From: UBA12478 sp964513275
GTDB taxonomy: Bacteria > Patescibacteriota > Patescibacteriia > UBA9934 > GWF2-40-263
Assembly (NCBI GenBank): GCA_964513275.1
Contig: CAZELN010000009.1
Location: forward strand, 1-34,666
DNA: 34,666 bases
Direction: 5' to 3'
How positions within the stretch are numbered: the stretch's first letter is position 1; each line of letters opens with the position of its first letter. The notes under the pieces are model-generated. The model worked only from the letters and a program-made list of their open reading frames with translations, made no database searches and was not told the DNA's origin. The position numbers and the translations under genes are program-made. Below, piece by piece: positions 1 through 6,549 of this stretch.

Positions 1-207
1 GGCTGTCAATTCGATCTCTTCTGCATTTGTCGATCCCCCATCAACGGCGCGGATACGCAGTGACCTGCCGCCGTAGAGGGAATCAATAATCTGTTTGAGC
101 TCTGCCCCTGCTGTCAGCATCGACTCATCTGTAGACGCAAATACAGACCTCTCTTCCGTTACTTTAGAACCAAGAAACAGGGTCCGAAAAAGCTTGAGAA
201 TATACAT
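1..207 (-). CDS. Membrane-bound hydrogenase / NuoB-like small subunit, N-terminal part, cysteine ligands absent (partial)
   Basis: Only the first 69 codons are present; the gene runs off the left edge. The reading frame is open from ATG at 207. A short hydrophobic/basic N-terminus (MYILKLFRTLFLG) is followed by a linker and then the block VDGGSTNAEEIELTA at residues 55-69. This block aligns without gaps to the proximal iron-sulfur motif of group 4 hydrogenase small subunits (HycG/EchC, VDCGGCNGCEIEIFA, from memory) and more loosely to NuoB. The two cluster cysteines are replaced by Thr and Glu, while the Asp, Gly, Asn and EIE framework is kept. By family, such a subunit sits in the peripheral arm of a membrane complex coupling electron transfer to ion pumping. 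Without these cysteines the cluster would be altered or lost. It is the first gene of its transcript, with its own promoter. The family call is inferred from one motif, so it is moderately sure; the substitutions themselves are read directly. Confidence 0.6.
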   Translation of the reverse strand, partial: MYILKLFRTLFLGSKVTEERSVFASTDESMLTAGAELKQIIDSLYGGRSLRIRAVDGGSTNAEEIELTA

Positions 208-226
208 ACATTGTAAAACAGCGGAG

Positions 227-255
227 ATTATAGACCTGTAAGCTAAACAAATCAA
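227..255 (-). promoter_or_regulatory. Sigma70-type promoter for the hydrogenase-like gene
   Basis: On the minus strand, TTGATT (250-255) and TATAAT (227-232) are separated by exactly 17 nt, and the -10 box lies 19 nt before the ATG at 207. This gives a predicted 5' leader of about 13 nt with no clear ribosome-binding site. Confidence 0.6.
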
Positions 256-282
256 TGGTCAAAAAAGTGGATAATTCTAAGG

Positions 283-314
283 AAAAAGAAAACCGCCCTG
301 TGCGTCAGGAACGG
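283..314 (-). terminator. Intrinsic terminator after the carbonic-anhydrase-like gene
   Basis: Read on the minus strand, a GC-rich hairpin (CCG-TTCCTG / CAGGG-CGG with one bulge and a short ACGCA loop) is followed by a T-rich tract (TTTTCTTTTT). It begins about 20 nt downstream of the stop at 334. Confidence 0.6.
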
Positions 315-333
315 CTTGCGTCCAGGAACTGGA

Positions 334-963
334 CTAGGCGAGCGCAGAAATGCTTGATTCCACACCCAGGGTCTGCAGGGGGTCGATCTTGAAGCGTTCA
401 CCCCAGAGGTCACGTCCCTTTTCCCGCCAGAACCGGATCCAGCGGTTGCGGGAAATGAAGTAGGTGCGCTTTCGTCCGTCGGGGTAGTCGATGTGGACGC
501 GACACACAACCTTGTTAGTTCGGTCGATCTCCTTAATCCGCGGTTTAGCAGACATTTGGAGGACGATCTGATCCAGAATCGTGAGACCGAGACTTGCTGC
601 CTTCCCGCAGGGCAGATGGATCTCCGCCGAGATCACGTGAATGCCCTTGAGCATCACCGCCTCGCCGATTTGAGTGAGGAGAAACCTGTCGATCCCCATG
701 TCTGGGTACAGTGGGGAATTGGCGGCGATCGCCATGCACCCACCGTGGCAGGTGAGCAGGTGGATCCGAGGTGTGACCCCGGCCTCGATGGCGACGCGTC
801 GATCATGCTCGATGCGGTCGAGCATCTGGTCGCCGTCGGGGCAGCGAATGACGATCACGCCACGACCCAAGTCGAGGCTATGGCCGTTCATGTCCTCCAG
901 AACGCCCGCCTCGCGAAGAGTCGTGACGACGCTGAGGTCAAAATCAGTGAAGGCAGCCGCCAT
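334..963 (-). CDS. GC-rich putative beta-carbonic-anhydrase-like protein
   Basis: The product has 209 residues. The start at 963 is supported by a GGAG Shine-Dalgarno site 6-9 nt upstream and a consensus promoter. Residues 35-46 read as a hydrophobic strand ending in CPDGDQ, like the C-x-D zinc motif of beta-carbonic anhydrases. Two H-x-x-C motifs follow: HGGC at 73-76 and HLPCGKA at 116-122. The second carries the Gly after Cys seen in the family (HxxCG). The last 60 residues are basic and aromatic, and look like a separate nucleic-acid-binding or scaffold tail. If the assignment is right, it hydrates CO2 in the cytoplasm or is a catalytically altered relative. The Arg of the usual CxDxR motif is absent. 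GC content is clearly higher than in the neighbouring atp genes, as in 7726-8571 and 8804-10453, suggesting shared origin or selection. It could also be an unrelated zinc protein. The ORF is sure; the function is tentative. Confidence 0.5.
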   Translation of the reverse strand: MAAAFTDFDLSVVTTLREAGVLEDMNGHSLDLGRGVIVIRCPDGDQMLDRIEHDRRVAIEAGVTPRIHLLTCHGGCMAIAANSPLYPDMGIDRFLLTQIGEAVMLKGIHVISAEIHLPCGKAASLGLTILDQIVLQMSAKPRIKEIDRTNKVVCRVHIDYPDGRKRTYFISRNRWIRFWREKGRDLWGERFKIDPLQTLGVESSISALA

Positions 964-1008
964 TGAGTCTCCGTAGGTTTAATCTGTTTCCAGAATCGAC
1001 GACGCAAA

Positions 1009-1037
1009 ATAGTAGCACAGAATAAGGAATCTTTCAA
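1009..1037 (-). promoter_or_regulatory. Strong extended -10 promoter for the carbonic-anhydrase-like gene
   Basis: On the minus strand, TTGAAA (1032-1037), a 17-nt spacer and TACTAT (1009-1014) preceded by TGC form an extended -10 promoter. The predicted leader of about 40 nt ends with the GGAG ribosome-binding site before the ATG at 963. Confidence 0.6.
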
Positions 1038-1058
1038 GCCATTTTTAAAGAAAATGGC
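1038..1058. other. AT-rich hairpin next to the promoter
   Basis: This is a perfect 8-bp inverted repeat (GCCATTTT / AAAATGGC) with a 5-nt loop (TAAAG). It abuts the -35 box of the 334-963 gene and lies between that promoter and the atp terminator. It lacks a following T run on either strand, so it may be a regulator site or part of a double hairpin at the end of the atp transcript. Confidence 0.35.
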
Positions 1059-1079
1059 AAAATCTCAATGGAACAATCA

Positions 1080-1104
1080 AAAAACAGAGGATAACTCTGT
1101 TTTT
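1080..1104 (-). terminator. Intrinsic terminator of the atp operon
   Basis: An inverted repeat (AAAACAGAG / CTCTGTTTT, loop of 5 nt) ends in a run of T on the minus strand just after the atpC stop at 1109. The A/T flanks also let it work on the plus strand. Confidence 0.7.
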
Positions 1105-1108
1105 CTGT

Positions 1109-1384
1109 CTAAGACGTTTTTCCGACGTCTCGATACTTCTTTCGTTTCATGGCCACACGGTGCCGNNNNNNNNNNNNNNNNNNNNNNNNNNNNNNNNNNN
1201 NNNNNNNNNNNNNNNNNNNNNNNNNNNNNNNNNNNNNNNNNNNNNNNNNNNNNNNNNNNNNNNNNGGAATGTGATCTGGAAGAACCGTCACCTCCCCCAT
1301 GTCCGTCATCACCGAAACTGAATCCACCTCGTCCTCATAGACGATTCGCTCTGGTGTGACAATGGAAAGATGGAGTTTTTTCAT
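1109..1384 (-). CDS. atpC: ATP synthase epsilon subunit, interrupted by an assembly gap
   Basis: The first 39 residues (MKKLHLSIVTPERIVYEDEV... through VTVLPDHI) are the N-terminal beta-sandwich of the F1 epsilon subunit. The last 18 (RHRVAMKRKKYRDVGKTS) are a basic helical tail of the usual kind. Between them lie 100 N at 1166-1265. A normal epsilon subunit has about 130-140 residues, whereas this layout allows only 91. The true gap is therefore likely nearer 230 nt, and 100 is a placeholder. In the F1 stalk epsilon couples gamma to the c-ring and can inhibit ATP hydrolysis. The start lies 2 nt after the atpD stop at 1387, so it is translated as the last cistron of the operon, which ends at the terminator at 1080-1104. 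Identity is sure; the internal sequence and length are not known. Confidence 0.9.
   Translation of the reverse strand: MKKLHLSIVTPERIVYEDEVDSVSVMTDMGEVTVLPDHIXXXXXXXXXXXXXXXXXXXXXXXXXXXXXXXXXXRHRVAMKRKKYRDVGKTS
1166..1265. other. Assembly gap (100 N) inside atpC
   Basis: There are exactly 100 N, a conventional placeholder for unknown length. The atpC frame happens to appear open across it, but the expected protein length argues that more than 100 nt are missing. Confidence 0.95.
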
Positions 1385-1386
1385 AA

Positions 1387-2763
1387 CTACTTTCCTGCCT
1401 CGACGACCTCGTCGATCGATCCCTTCATGTAAAATGCGGCCTCGGAAATATGGTCATACTCACCATCAAGTATGCCCTTGAACGATCGTACCGTGTCCTC
1501 GCGCTTTACATATTTTCCAGCTGAGCCGGTAAACTGCTCGGCGACAAAGAATGGCTGGGAAAGAAACTTCTGAATCTTTCGGGCACGGGAAACGGTGAGC
1601 TTGTCTTCGTCAGAAAGCTCATCCATACCCAAGATAGCAATAATATCCTGGAGGTCCTTGTAACGCTGAAGCACCTTCTGCACGCCACGAGCGGTGTTGT
1701 AGTGCTCCTCGCCCACAATGTTTGGATCAAGAATGGTGGAGCTGGAGTCCAGTGGATCGACGGCTGGGTAGATACCAAGCTCTGCAAGGGAACGCGCAAG
1801 CACGACGGTCGAGTCCAAGTGTCCGAAGGTCGTCGCTGGCGCTGGGTCGGTGAGGTCGTCCGCTGGAACGTACACGGCCTGAATGGATGTAATCGATCCT
1901 TTCTTAGTTGAGGTAATGCGCTCCTGCATGGCGCCCATTTCTGTGGCGAGGTTTGGTTGATATCCCACGGCAGAAGGAATACGTCCAAGCAAAGACGACA
2001 CCTCAGAACCGGCTTGGGTGAATCGGAAAATGTTGTCGATGAACAAAAGCACGTCACGACCCTCGTCATCGCGGAAATATTCCGCAAGCGTAAGACCCGT
2101 GAGCGCCACGCGAGCGCGAGCTCCTGGAGGTTCATTCATCTGACCGAACACGAGAGCTGTTTTGTCCAGCACACCAGACTCTTTCATTTCCTGATACAAG
2201 TCGTTTCCCTCACGGGTCCGCTCTCCGACTCCGGCAAACACGGAATAGCCTCCGTGTTCCTTGGCGATGTTGTGGATGAGCTCTTGGATGAGAACCGTCT
2301 TTCCAACACCCGCTCCACCGAAGAGTCCTGTTTTTCCCCCTTTCAAGAAAGGACAAATGAGGTCGATGACCTTGATGCCTGTTTCAAACACTTCGTCTTT
2401 TGTCGCTTGATCAGCAAACGCAGGGGCGTCACGGTGGATAGGATCCTGGCGATCTGTTTTCAGATCGCCAAGGCCATCGATCGGTTGCCCTGTGACGGAG
2501 AGCATGCGGCCAAGCGTCTTTGGACCAACCGGCACGGCAATCGCGCGTCCCGTATTCTTCACCTCCATGCCTCGCGTGAGCCCGTCGGTTGTCGACATGG
2601 CGATAGTACGCACGACCCCGCGTCCAACATGCTGTGCGACCTCAAGTGTCAGGGCTCCGTCATCACGATCCACTTCAAGCGCCGTCAAAATCTCGGGAAG
2701 CTCCTCTCCCCCGAAGTGAACGTCCACGACCGGTCCGATAATTTGTGAAATTGTTCCTTTCAT
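1387..2763 (-). CDS. atpD: ATP synthase beta subunit
   Basis: This catalytic subunit of F1 has 458 residues, the usual length. An N-terminal beta-barrel domain is followed by the P-loop GGAGVGKT at residues 149-156 and the catalytic region GERTREGND at 180-188, whose Glu181 activates water. The DELSDEDKLTV (DELSEED-type) loop lies near residue 380. It forms the alpha3beta3 hexamer and makes ATP from ADP and phosphate. The start ATG at 2763 is preceded by AAGGAA about 8 nt upstream, one of the better ribosome-binding sites in this operon. A palindromic REP-like element separates it from atpG, while atpC follows within 2 nt. All recognised catalytic motifs are intact, so the enzyme should be active. 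Confidence 0.98.
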   Translation of the reverse strand: MKGTISQIIGPVVDVHFGGEELPEILTALEVDRDDGALTLEVAQHVGRGVVRTIAMSTTDGLTRGMEVKNTGRAIAVPVGPKTLGRMLSVTGQPIDGLGDLKTDRQDPIHRDAPAFADQATKDEVFETGIKVIDLICPFLKGGKTGLFGGAGVGKTVLIQELIHNIAKEHGGYSVFAGVGERTREGNDLYQEMKESGVLDKTALVFGQMNEPPGARARVALTGLTLAEYFRDDEGRDVLLFIDNIFRFTQAGSEVSSLLGRIPSAVGYQPNLATEMGAMQERITSTKKGSITSIQAVYVPADDLTDPAPATTFGHLDSTVVLARSLAELGIYPAVDPLDSSSTILDPNIVGEEHYNTARGVQKVLQRYKDLQDIIAILGMDELSDEDKLTVSRARKIQKFLSQPFFVAEQFTGSAGKYVKREDTVRSFKGILDGEYDHISEAAFYMKGSIDEVVEAGK

Positions 2764-2783
2764 ATGTATTCCTTACTCACCCT

Positions 2784-2868
2784 CGTCATTGCGAGGAGGG
2801 AGTTGATCATCGACCGACGAAGCAATCTTCTAGGATTGCTTCGCTCCCTACGGTCGCTCGCAATGACG
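2784..2868. repeat. REP-like palindromic element between atpG and atpD
   Basis: The outer arms CGTCATTGCGAG (2784-2795) and CTCGCAATGACG (2857-2868) are perfect inverted repeats. Nested within them are GAAGCAATC (2819-2827) and GATTGCTTC (2834-2842) around a 6-nt loop. This two-tier cruciform matches the style of repetitive extragenic palindromes moved by RAYT (TnpA-REP) transposases. It fills most of the 117-nt gap inside an otherwise tightly packed operon. No RAYT gene is in the window. Confidence 0.8.
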
Positions 2869-2880
2869 GCGAGGTTCATA

Positions 2881-3765
2881 TTAGCCTTCGAGAGCGGCTT
2901 TTCCACTGGAGATCTCTGCGATCTCCTGGGTAATGCCGGCCTGACGAGCTTGGTTAAACGTGAATGTGAGGTCATCGATCATTTCTCCCGCCGCATCGGA
3001 GGCGCTTCTCATAGCCATCATGCGGGAGGAGTGTTCGGAAGCCGCGGATTCGAGTACCGCCTGATACACCATGGTCTCGACAAGCCTCGGAAGGATCTTG
3101 TTAAGCACGAGATCCGGCGAGGGTTCGAAGGTGTACTCCGTACTTCTTTGTCCTTCTTTTTTTTCTTGTCCTTCCTCTGCTTCCGCTCCAAGTGGCAACA
3201 ACTCGAGCATCATCGGTGTCTGTGTGACAGGACTCACGAAGTCCGTATACGCGACGAGTACCTTATCGAACTTCTCAGAACTGAATTCGTGAATGACGAG
3301 TCGTCCGATTGGAAGGACTTCTTCAAACTTGGTGTTGTTTGTAATCTCTTGGAAGCTTGCCATGACCGTGAGATTCATTCGGCGCATGGCGTCCGCCCCG
3401 CGCTTGCCGATACAGATTGTTTCAATCCCGATGCCATCGCCCAGATTCTTGATCGCCTCCCGCGTTTTACGCAAGATGTTCGTGTTGAACCCACCGGCGA
3501 GTCCACGATCAGAGGTGATGAGCAGAAGCAGAACATTTTTTACCTCTGGACGGGACCGCAAGAGCGGATGCAATGAGGTGTCTACCCGTTTCCCGATCGC
3601 CCTCACGGTATTCCAAGCAAGTTTCGAGTAGGGCCTCGACAGAGCCACCGCGTTCACGGCCTTGCGCATTTTGCTGGCCGCAACCAGCTCCATGGCTTTG
3701 GTGATCTTTCGGGTGTTCTTGACGGACTTGATCCGACGTTTAATGGCTCTGGTTTGAACAGCCAT
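2881..3765 (-). CDS. atpG: ATP synthase gamma subunit
   Basis: The product has 294 residues, a normal length for the rotor shaft of F1. The N-terminus (AIKRRIKSVKNTRKITKAMELVAASKM, read in parts) is the long N-terminal helix typical of the family. The C-terminus has the matching helix with the SASDAAGEMIDDL segment and the conserved end QAGITQEIAEISSGKAAL. These two helices form the coiled coil that turns inside alpha3beta3. An insertion around residues 195-210 is rich in Glu and Lys (EAEEGQEKKEGQ) and is probably a surface loop. The start at 3765 lies 15 nt after the atpA stop, with AGG before the ATG. Downstream, the REP-like palindrome at 2784-2868 separates it from atpD. Confidence 0.97.
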   Translation of the reverse strand: MAVQTRAIKRRIKSVKNTRKITKAMELVAASKMRKAVNAVALSRPYSKLAWNTVRAIGKRVDTSLHPLLRSRPEVKNVLLLLITSDRGLAGGFNTNILRKTREAIKNLGDGIGIETICIGKRGADAMRRMNLTVMASFQEITNNTKFEEVLPIGRLVIHEFSSEKFDKVLVAYTDFVSPVTQTPMMLELLPLGAEAEEGQEKKEGQRSTEYTFEPSPDLVLNKILPRLVETMVYQAVLESAASEHSSRMMAMRSASDAAGEMIDDLTFTFNQARQAGITQEIAEISSGKAALEG

Positions 3766-3780
3766 ACCTGACCCCCAACA

Positions 3781-5292
3781 TCAATTAAAAGTCTGATTAA
3801 AATCTTCAATCAACTTTTTCAGCCCTACTTCAATTTCATCCGTGATGGCCTTTTCACTCTTCAACATATTCATCGCGTCAACTCCTGACGAGAGCAAGTA
3901 CTGCTGGAATGCTTCTTCCCACTCGACGATCTTCTCCACCGGAACCTGGTCGAGATATCCGTTGATCGCCGCGAACAGTACTGCCACCTGTGCCTCAAAT
4001 GGGAGTGGTTGGTACTGTGGTTGTTTCAGAAGTTCTGTGAGTCGGCGTCCACGCTCAATCTGTTGTCGAGTCCCCGCGTCAAGGTCGGTGGCGAATTGCG
4101 CAAACGCCTCAAGCTCGCGGAACTGGGCAAGTTCAAGACGTAATTTCCCAGCCACCTTTTTCATGGCCTTTGTTTGCGCGGCCGATCCCACGCGAGAAAC
4201 GGATAATCCCACGTTAAGCGCCGGTCGAATTCCTCGATAAAAAAGATCCGTCTCAAGATAAATCTGTCCGTCGGTAATGGAGATGACGTTGGTTGGAATG
4301 TAGGCAGAAACGTCGCCTGCTTGGGTTTCGATGATCGGCAACGCGGTAAGTGATCCCCCGCCGTTCTCCTCGTTGAGCCGAGCAGCGCGCTCGAGCAAAC
4401 GTGAGTGCAAATAGAATACGTCCCCTGGATACGCCTCACGACCTGGGGGGCGGCGAAGCAGGAGCGAAATTTCGCGATACGCCCATGCTTGTTTTGAAAG
4501 GTCGTCGTAAATAACAAGGGCATCTGCTCCCTTGCCCATGAAGTATTCTCCAATGGTGCAGCCGGTGAACGGCGCAATATAAGAAAGCGCCGCAGGATCA
4601 GAAGCTCCAGCAACCACAACGGTCGTGTACTCCATCGCCCCAGCCTCTTCGAGCTTGGCCACGATCTTGGCGATCTTTGATTCCTTCTGTCCAATCGCGA
4701 CGTAAATACATTTCACGTTTTGGCCTTTCTGGTTGATGATCGTGTCGATGGCGATGGCCGTTTTTCCGGTCTGTCGATCTCCAATAATGAGCTCCCGTTG
4801 CCCACGACCGATCGGAATCATGGAATCCACGGCCTTGATACCCGTCTGGAGCGGAACGCCCACGGACTTACGTGTCATCACACCTGGAGCAATTTTCTCG
4901 ATAGGATAAAAATTTTTGGCGCTGAGCTTTCCTTTTCCATCAACGGGGTTCCCGAGCGGATCGATCACGCGACCAAGCACGTCATCTGAAATCGGCACGG
5001 ACAAAATGCGTCCGGTCGTTTTCACCGTGTCCCCTTCTTTGATCTTGGAAGCCTCTCCCAACACCACCGCTCCCACACTGTCTTCCTCGAGGTTCAACAC
5101 GACACCAAACACGCCGCCTGGAAACTCAAGCATCTCAGAGGCTTTGGCTCCAGAAAGTCCACTCATGCGAGCGGTTCCATCCCCCACCGCCATAACCGTT
5201 CCTACTTCTTCTTGTTTGGCTTCTGTATGGAAGTTTTGGAGCGCTCCTTTAAGCGCGTCGATGATATCTGTTTTGGTTGTCATACGATTCAT
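3781..5292 (-). CDS. atpA: ATP synthase alpha subunit
   Basis: This non-catalytic nucleotide-binding subunit of F1 has 503 residues, the standard length. The P-loop GDRQTGKT is at residues 171-178, and the conserved Arg-finger region (SVSRVGSAAQ) lies near residue 360. The N-terminal part carries the peripheral-stalk-binding helix and beta-barrel. The ATG at 5292 overlaps the atpH stop in an ATGA arrangement, which implies coupled translation. A second in-frame ATG three codons later is a less likely alternative. It alternates with beta in the hexamer and transmits rotor-driven changes. Confidence 0.98.
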   Translation of the reverse strand: MNRMTTKTDIIDALKGALQNFHTEAKQEEVGTVMAVGDGTARMSGLSGAKASEMLEFPGGVFGVVLNLEEDSVGAVVLGEASKIKEGDTVKTTGRILSVPISDDVLGRVIDPLGNPVDGKGKLSAKNFYPIEKIAPGVMTRKSVGVPLQTGIKAVDSMIPIGRGQRELIIGDRQTGKTAIAIDTIINQKGQNVKCIYVAIGQKESKIAKIVAKLEEAGAMEYTTVVVAGASDPAALSYIAPFTGCTIGEYFMGKGADALVIYDDLSKQAWAYREISLLLRRPPGREAYPGDVFYLHSRLLERAARLNEENGGGSLTALPIIETQAGDVSAYIPTNVISITDGQIYLETDLFYRGIRPALNVGLSVSRVGSAAQTKAMKKVAGKLRLELAQFRELEAFAQFATDLDAGTRQQIERGRRLTELLKQPQYQPLPFEAQVAVLFAAINGYLDQVPVEKIVEWEEAFQQYLLSSGVDAMNMLKSEKAITDEIEVGLKKLIEDFNQTFN

Positions 5293-5675
5293 GCGTTTCT
5301 AAGTGCCTGATTCAGATGTGCGAGATGTCCTTCAATAGAGCCATCTATGATTGTCTCGTCGATGCGGAGTTTCGCTCCGCCGATGATTTCTGTTCGTACG
5401 TTTTCCTTGATCTGTGCGCCCGGCGCCAAAGCTTCGAGTTTCTTTCGCAGTGCGGCCGTGAGCGGATGGGCGGTCTCAATCTTCACTGTTCCCGCTCCGT
5501 AGGTCTCTCGCCACACCGTCTCAATCGCTTCGATCACGCTTTTCACTCGATGGACTTCGTTACGTGAGGCAAGCAGCGCAACCAGTTCTGTAGCGGCGCC
5601 ATCGACCTGGAGCCTTGTCGCTCCCTCAAGAGCCGTGACAAACGCGCGGGCAAGTTGTTTCTCATTACGTTTCAT
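5289..5675 (-). CDS. atpH: ATP synthase delta subunit, short form
   Basis: I place the start at ATG 5675 (MKRNEKQLAR...), 1 nt after the atpF stop, giving 128 residues. Typical delta subunits have about 175-180. The C-terminal half is clear: a PLTAALRKKLEAL helix, then an IIGGAKLRIDETIIDGSIEGHL segment (cited only for its GG and DGS pattern), then a final helix. The N-terminal domain, normally a six-helix bundle of about 105 residues that binds alpha, is reduced to about 58 residues here. The frame is open further upstream, but that stretch overlaps atpF in another frame and looks like an artefact. Delta links the F1 crown to the b stalk, so a shortened N-terminal domain would change this contact. 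The ATGA overlap with atpA suggests translational coupling. Confidence 0.88.
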   Translation of the reverse strand: MKRNEKQLARAFVTALEGATRLQVDGAATELVALLASRNEVHRVKSVIEAIETVWRETYGAGTVKIETAHPLTAALRKKLEALAPGAQIKENVRTEIIGGAKLRIDETIIDGSIEGHLAHLNQALRNA

Positions 5676-5676
5676 A

Positions 5677-6237
5677 CTAGGTGCGCATCTTGTCGACGAC
5701 GGCCTCTGCGAGTTTCGTGGCTTTCTTTTCATCCACACCGTCGGCAAGAATCTTGCGAGCCGCTTCAACCGCAATGGCCGCAATCTCTTCCCGTGCATCA
5801 CGAATCATCTGATCCTTCTGTGCTTCAAGTTGAACTTTCCCTTGGACGACGACTCCCTTCACTTCCTCTTTTGCCTTGCTGAGAAGTTCTTTCTTTCGAT
5901 CTTCGGCAGCTCCTCGAGCTTCGTCAAGAATTTTTGCGGCTTCTGACTTTGCGGTGGCGATCACCGCCTTTTGTTCAGACTCGAGCTCATGGACGCGTTT
6001 TTCCACTTCATCCGCTTGTTTCACGCTGCGTTCAATTTTTTCCTGGCGCTCCTCCAATAATTTGACAATCGGCTTGTACGCCCACTTCCAGAGCACAAAG
6101 AGCACAACCGCAAAGTTGAGCAACTGGGCGAAAAAAATTTTGAGGTTGATTCCAAGTGTTCCAAGTCCGCCGCTCGCCTCTGTGGCTTCGACAACCTGTT
6201 GAGCCGCTTCTGCTGTTTGTTGGATTTCAGTAGACAT
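5677..6237 (-). CDS. atpF: ATP synthase b subunit
   Basis: The product has 186 residues from ATG 6237. The frame is open upstream, but that part overlaps atpE and has no family likeness. About 30 polar residues (QQTAEAAQQVVEATEASGG) precede a single membrane segment (FFAQLLNFAVVLFVLWKWAY, about 35-54). A long charged coiled coil follows (KLLEERQEKIERSVKQADEV and beyond), forming the peripheral stalk. The extended Gln/Ala/Glu-rich N-terminus before the membrane helix is longer than in classical b subunits. It lies 55 nt after atpE, the widest gap among the Fo genes, which holds two small hairpins. The next gene atpH starts 1 nt after its stop. Confidence 0.95.
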   Translation of the reverse strand: MSTEIQQTAEAAQQVVEATEASGGLGTLGINLKIFFAQLLNFAVVLFVLWKWAYKPIVKLLEERQEKIERSVKQADEVEKRVHELESEQKAVIATAKSEAAKILDEARGAAEDRKKELLSKAKEEVKGVVVQGKVQLEAQKDQMIRDAREEIAAIAVEAARKILADGVDEKKATKLAEAVVDKMRT

Positions 6238-6258
6238 AGTTTTGTAGCAACCGACAGT

Positions 6259-6288
6259 CGCGAACAGGTCGCGGCTATCAGTCGATAG
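6259..6288. other. Two small hairpins between atpE and atpF
   Basis: Two adjacent 5-bp hairpins lie in the atpE-atpF gap: CGCGA/TCGCG (6259-6273) and CTATC/GATAG (6275-6288, AGTC loop). They could protect the upstream atpE message end or slow polymerase, favouring the many copies of c over b. The structure is seen directly; the role is inferred. Confidence 0.35.
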
Positions 6289-6292
6289 TCGT

Positions 6293-6511
6293 TTAAAGGG
6301 TAAACGACACGACGAGTGCGTAAATGGCAATCGCTTCCGCGAACGCCAGGCTCAACAGCATGGGAACGAAAACTTTTCCAGCGGCTTCAGGATTGCGTCC
6401 GATCGCCTCCATGGCTTTGGCTCCAATCAAACCGATACCGATACCAGGGCCCAGAGCTCCGACACCGATCGCGATCGCTTTGGCAAGAGGGATGAGTGTT
6501 TCTGCATCCAT
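6293..6511 (-). CDS. atpE: ATP synthase c subunit (proton type)
   Basis: This 72-residue proteolipid consists of two membrane helices joined by the polar loop RNPEA (residues 39-43). The first helix carries the GPGIGIGLIG glycine pattern for tight ring packing. The ion-binding carboxylate is Glu59 in the second helix (LAFAEAIAIYAL). The Gln of helix 1 and the Ser/Thr pair after Glu that mark sodium-binding rings are absent: Ile sits at the Gln position and Ala-Ile follow Glu. The ring should therefore carry protons. That assignment rests on known family rules; ring size cannot be predicted. Start at ATG 6511 gives the standard length. Confidence 0.96.
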   Translation of the reverse strand: MDAETLIPLAKAIAIGVGALGPGIGIGLIGAKAMEAIGRNPEAAGKVFVPMLLSLAFAEAIAIYALVVSFTL

Positions 6512-6549
6512 AGGTGAATGATTAGTTGTTAATTGAGTTATGGATAAGG

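Noticed and set aside
1038..1058. Terminator hairpin upstream of the carbonic-anhydrase-like gene
   Set aside because: No T run follows on either strand; kept only as a structural element.
1957..2748. 263-codon open frame antisense to atpD
   Set aside because: It lies fully inside a highly conserved ATP synthase gene and has no expression signals or protein-like features.
2784..2868. CRISPR array or insertion sequence
   Set aside because: A single palindrome without regular spaced repeats, transposase gene or terminal repeats of an IS; REP-like is the better fit.
2764..3576. 270-codon open frame antisense to atpG, running through the REP element
   Set aside because: Its first part translates the palindrome and the rest is antisense of atpG; no real protein features.
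6293..6511. Sodium-dependent c-ring
   Set aside because: The helix-1 Gln and the Ser/Thr after the carboxylate needed for sodium coordination are absent.
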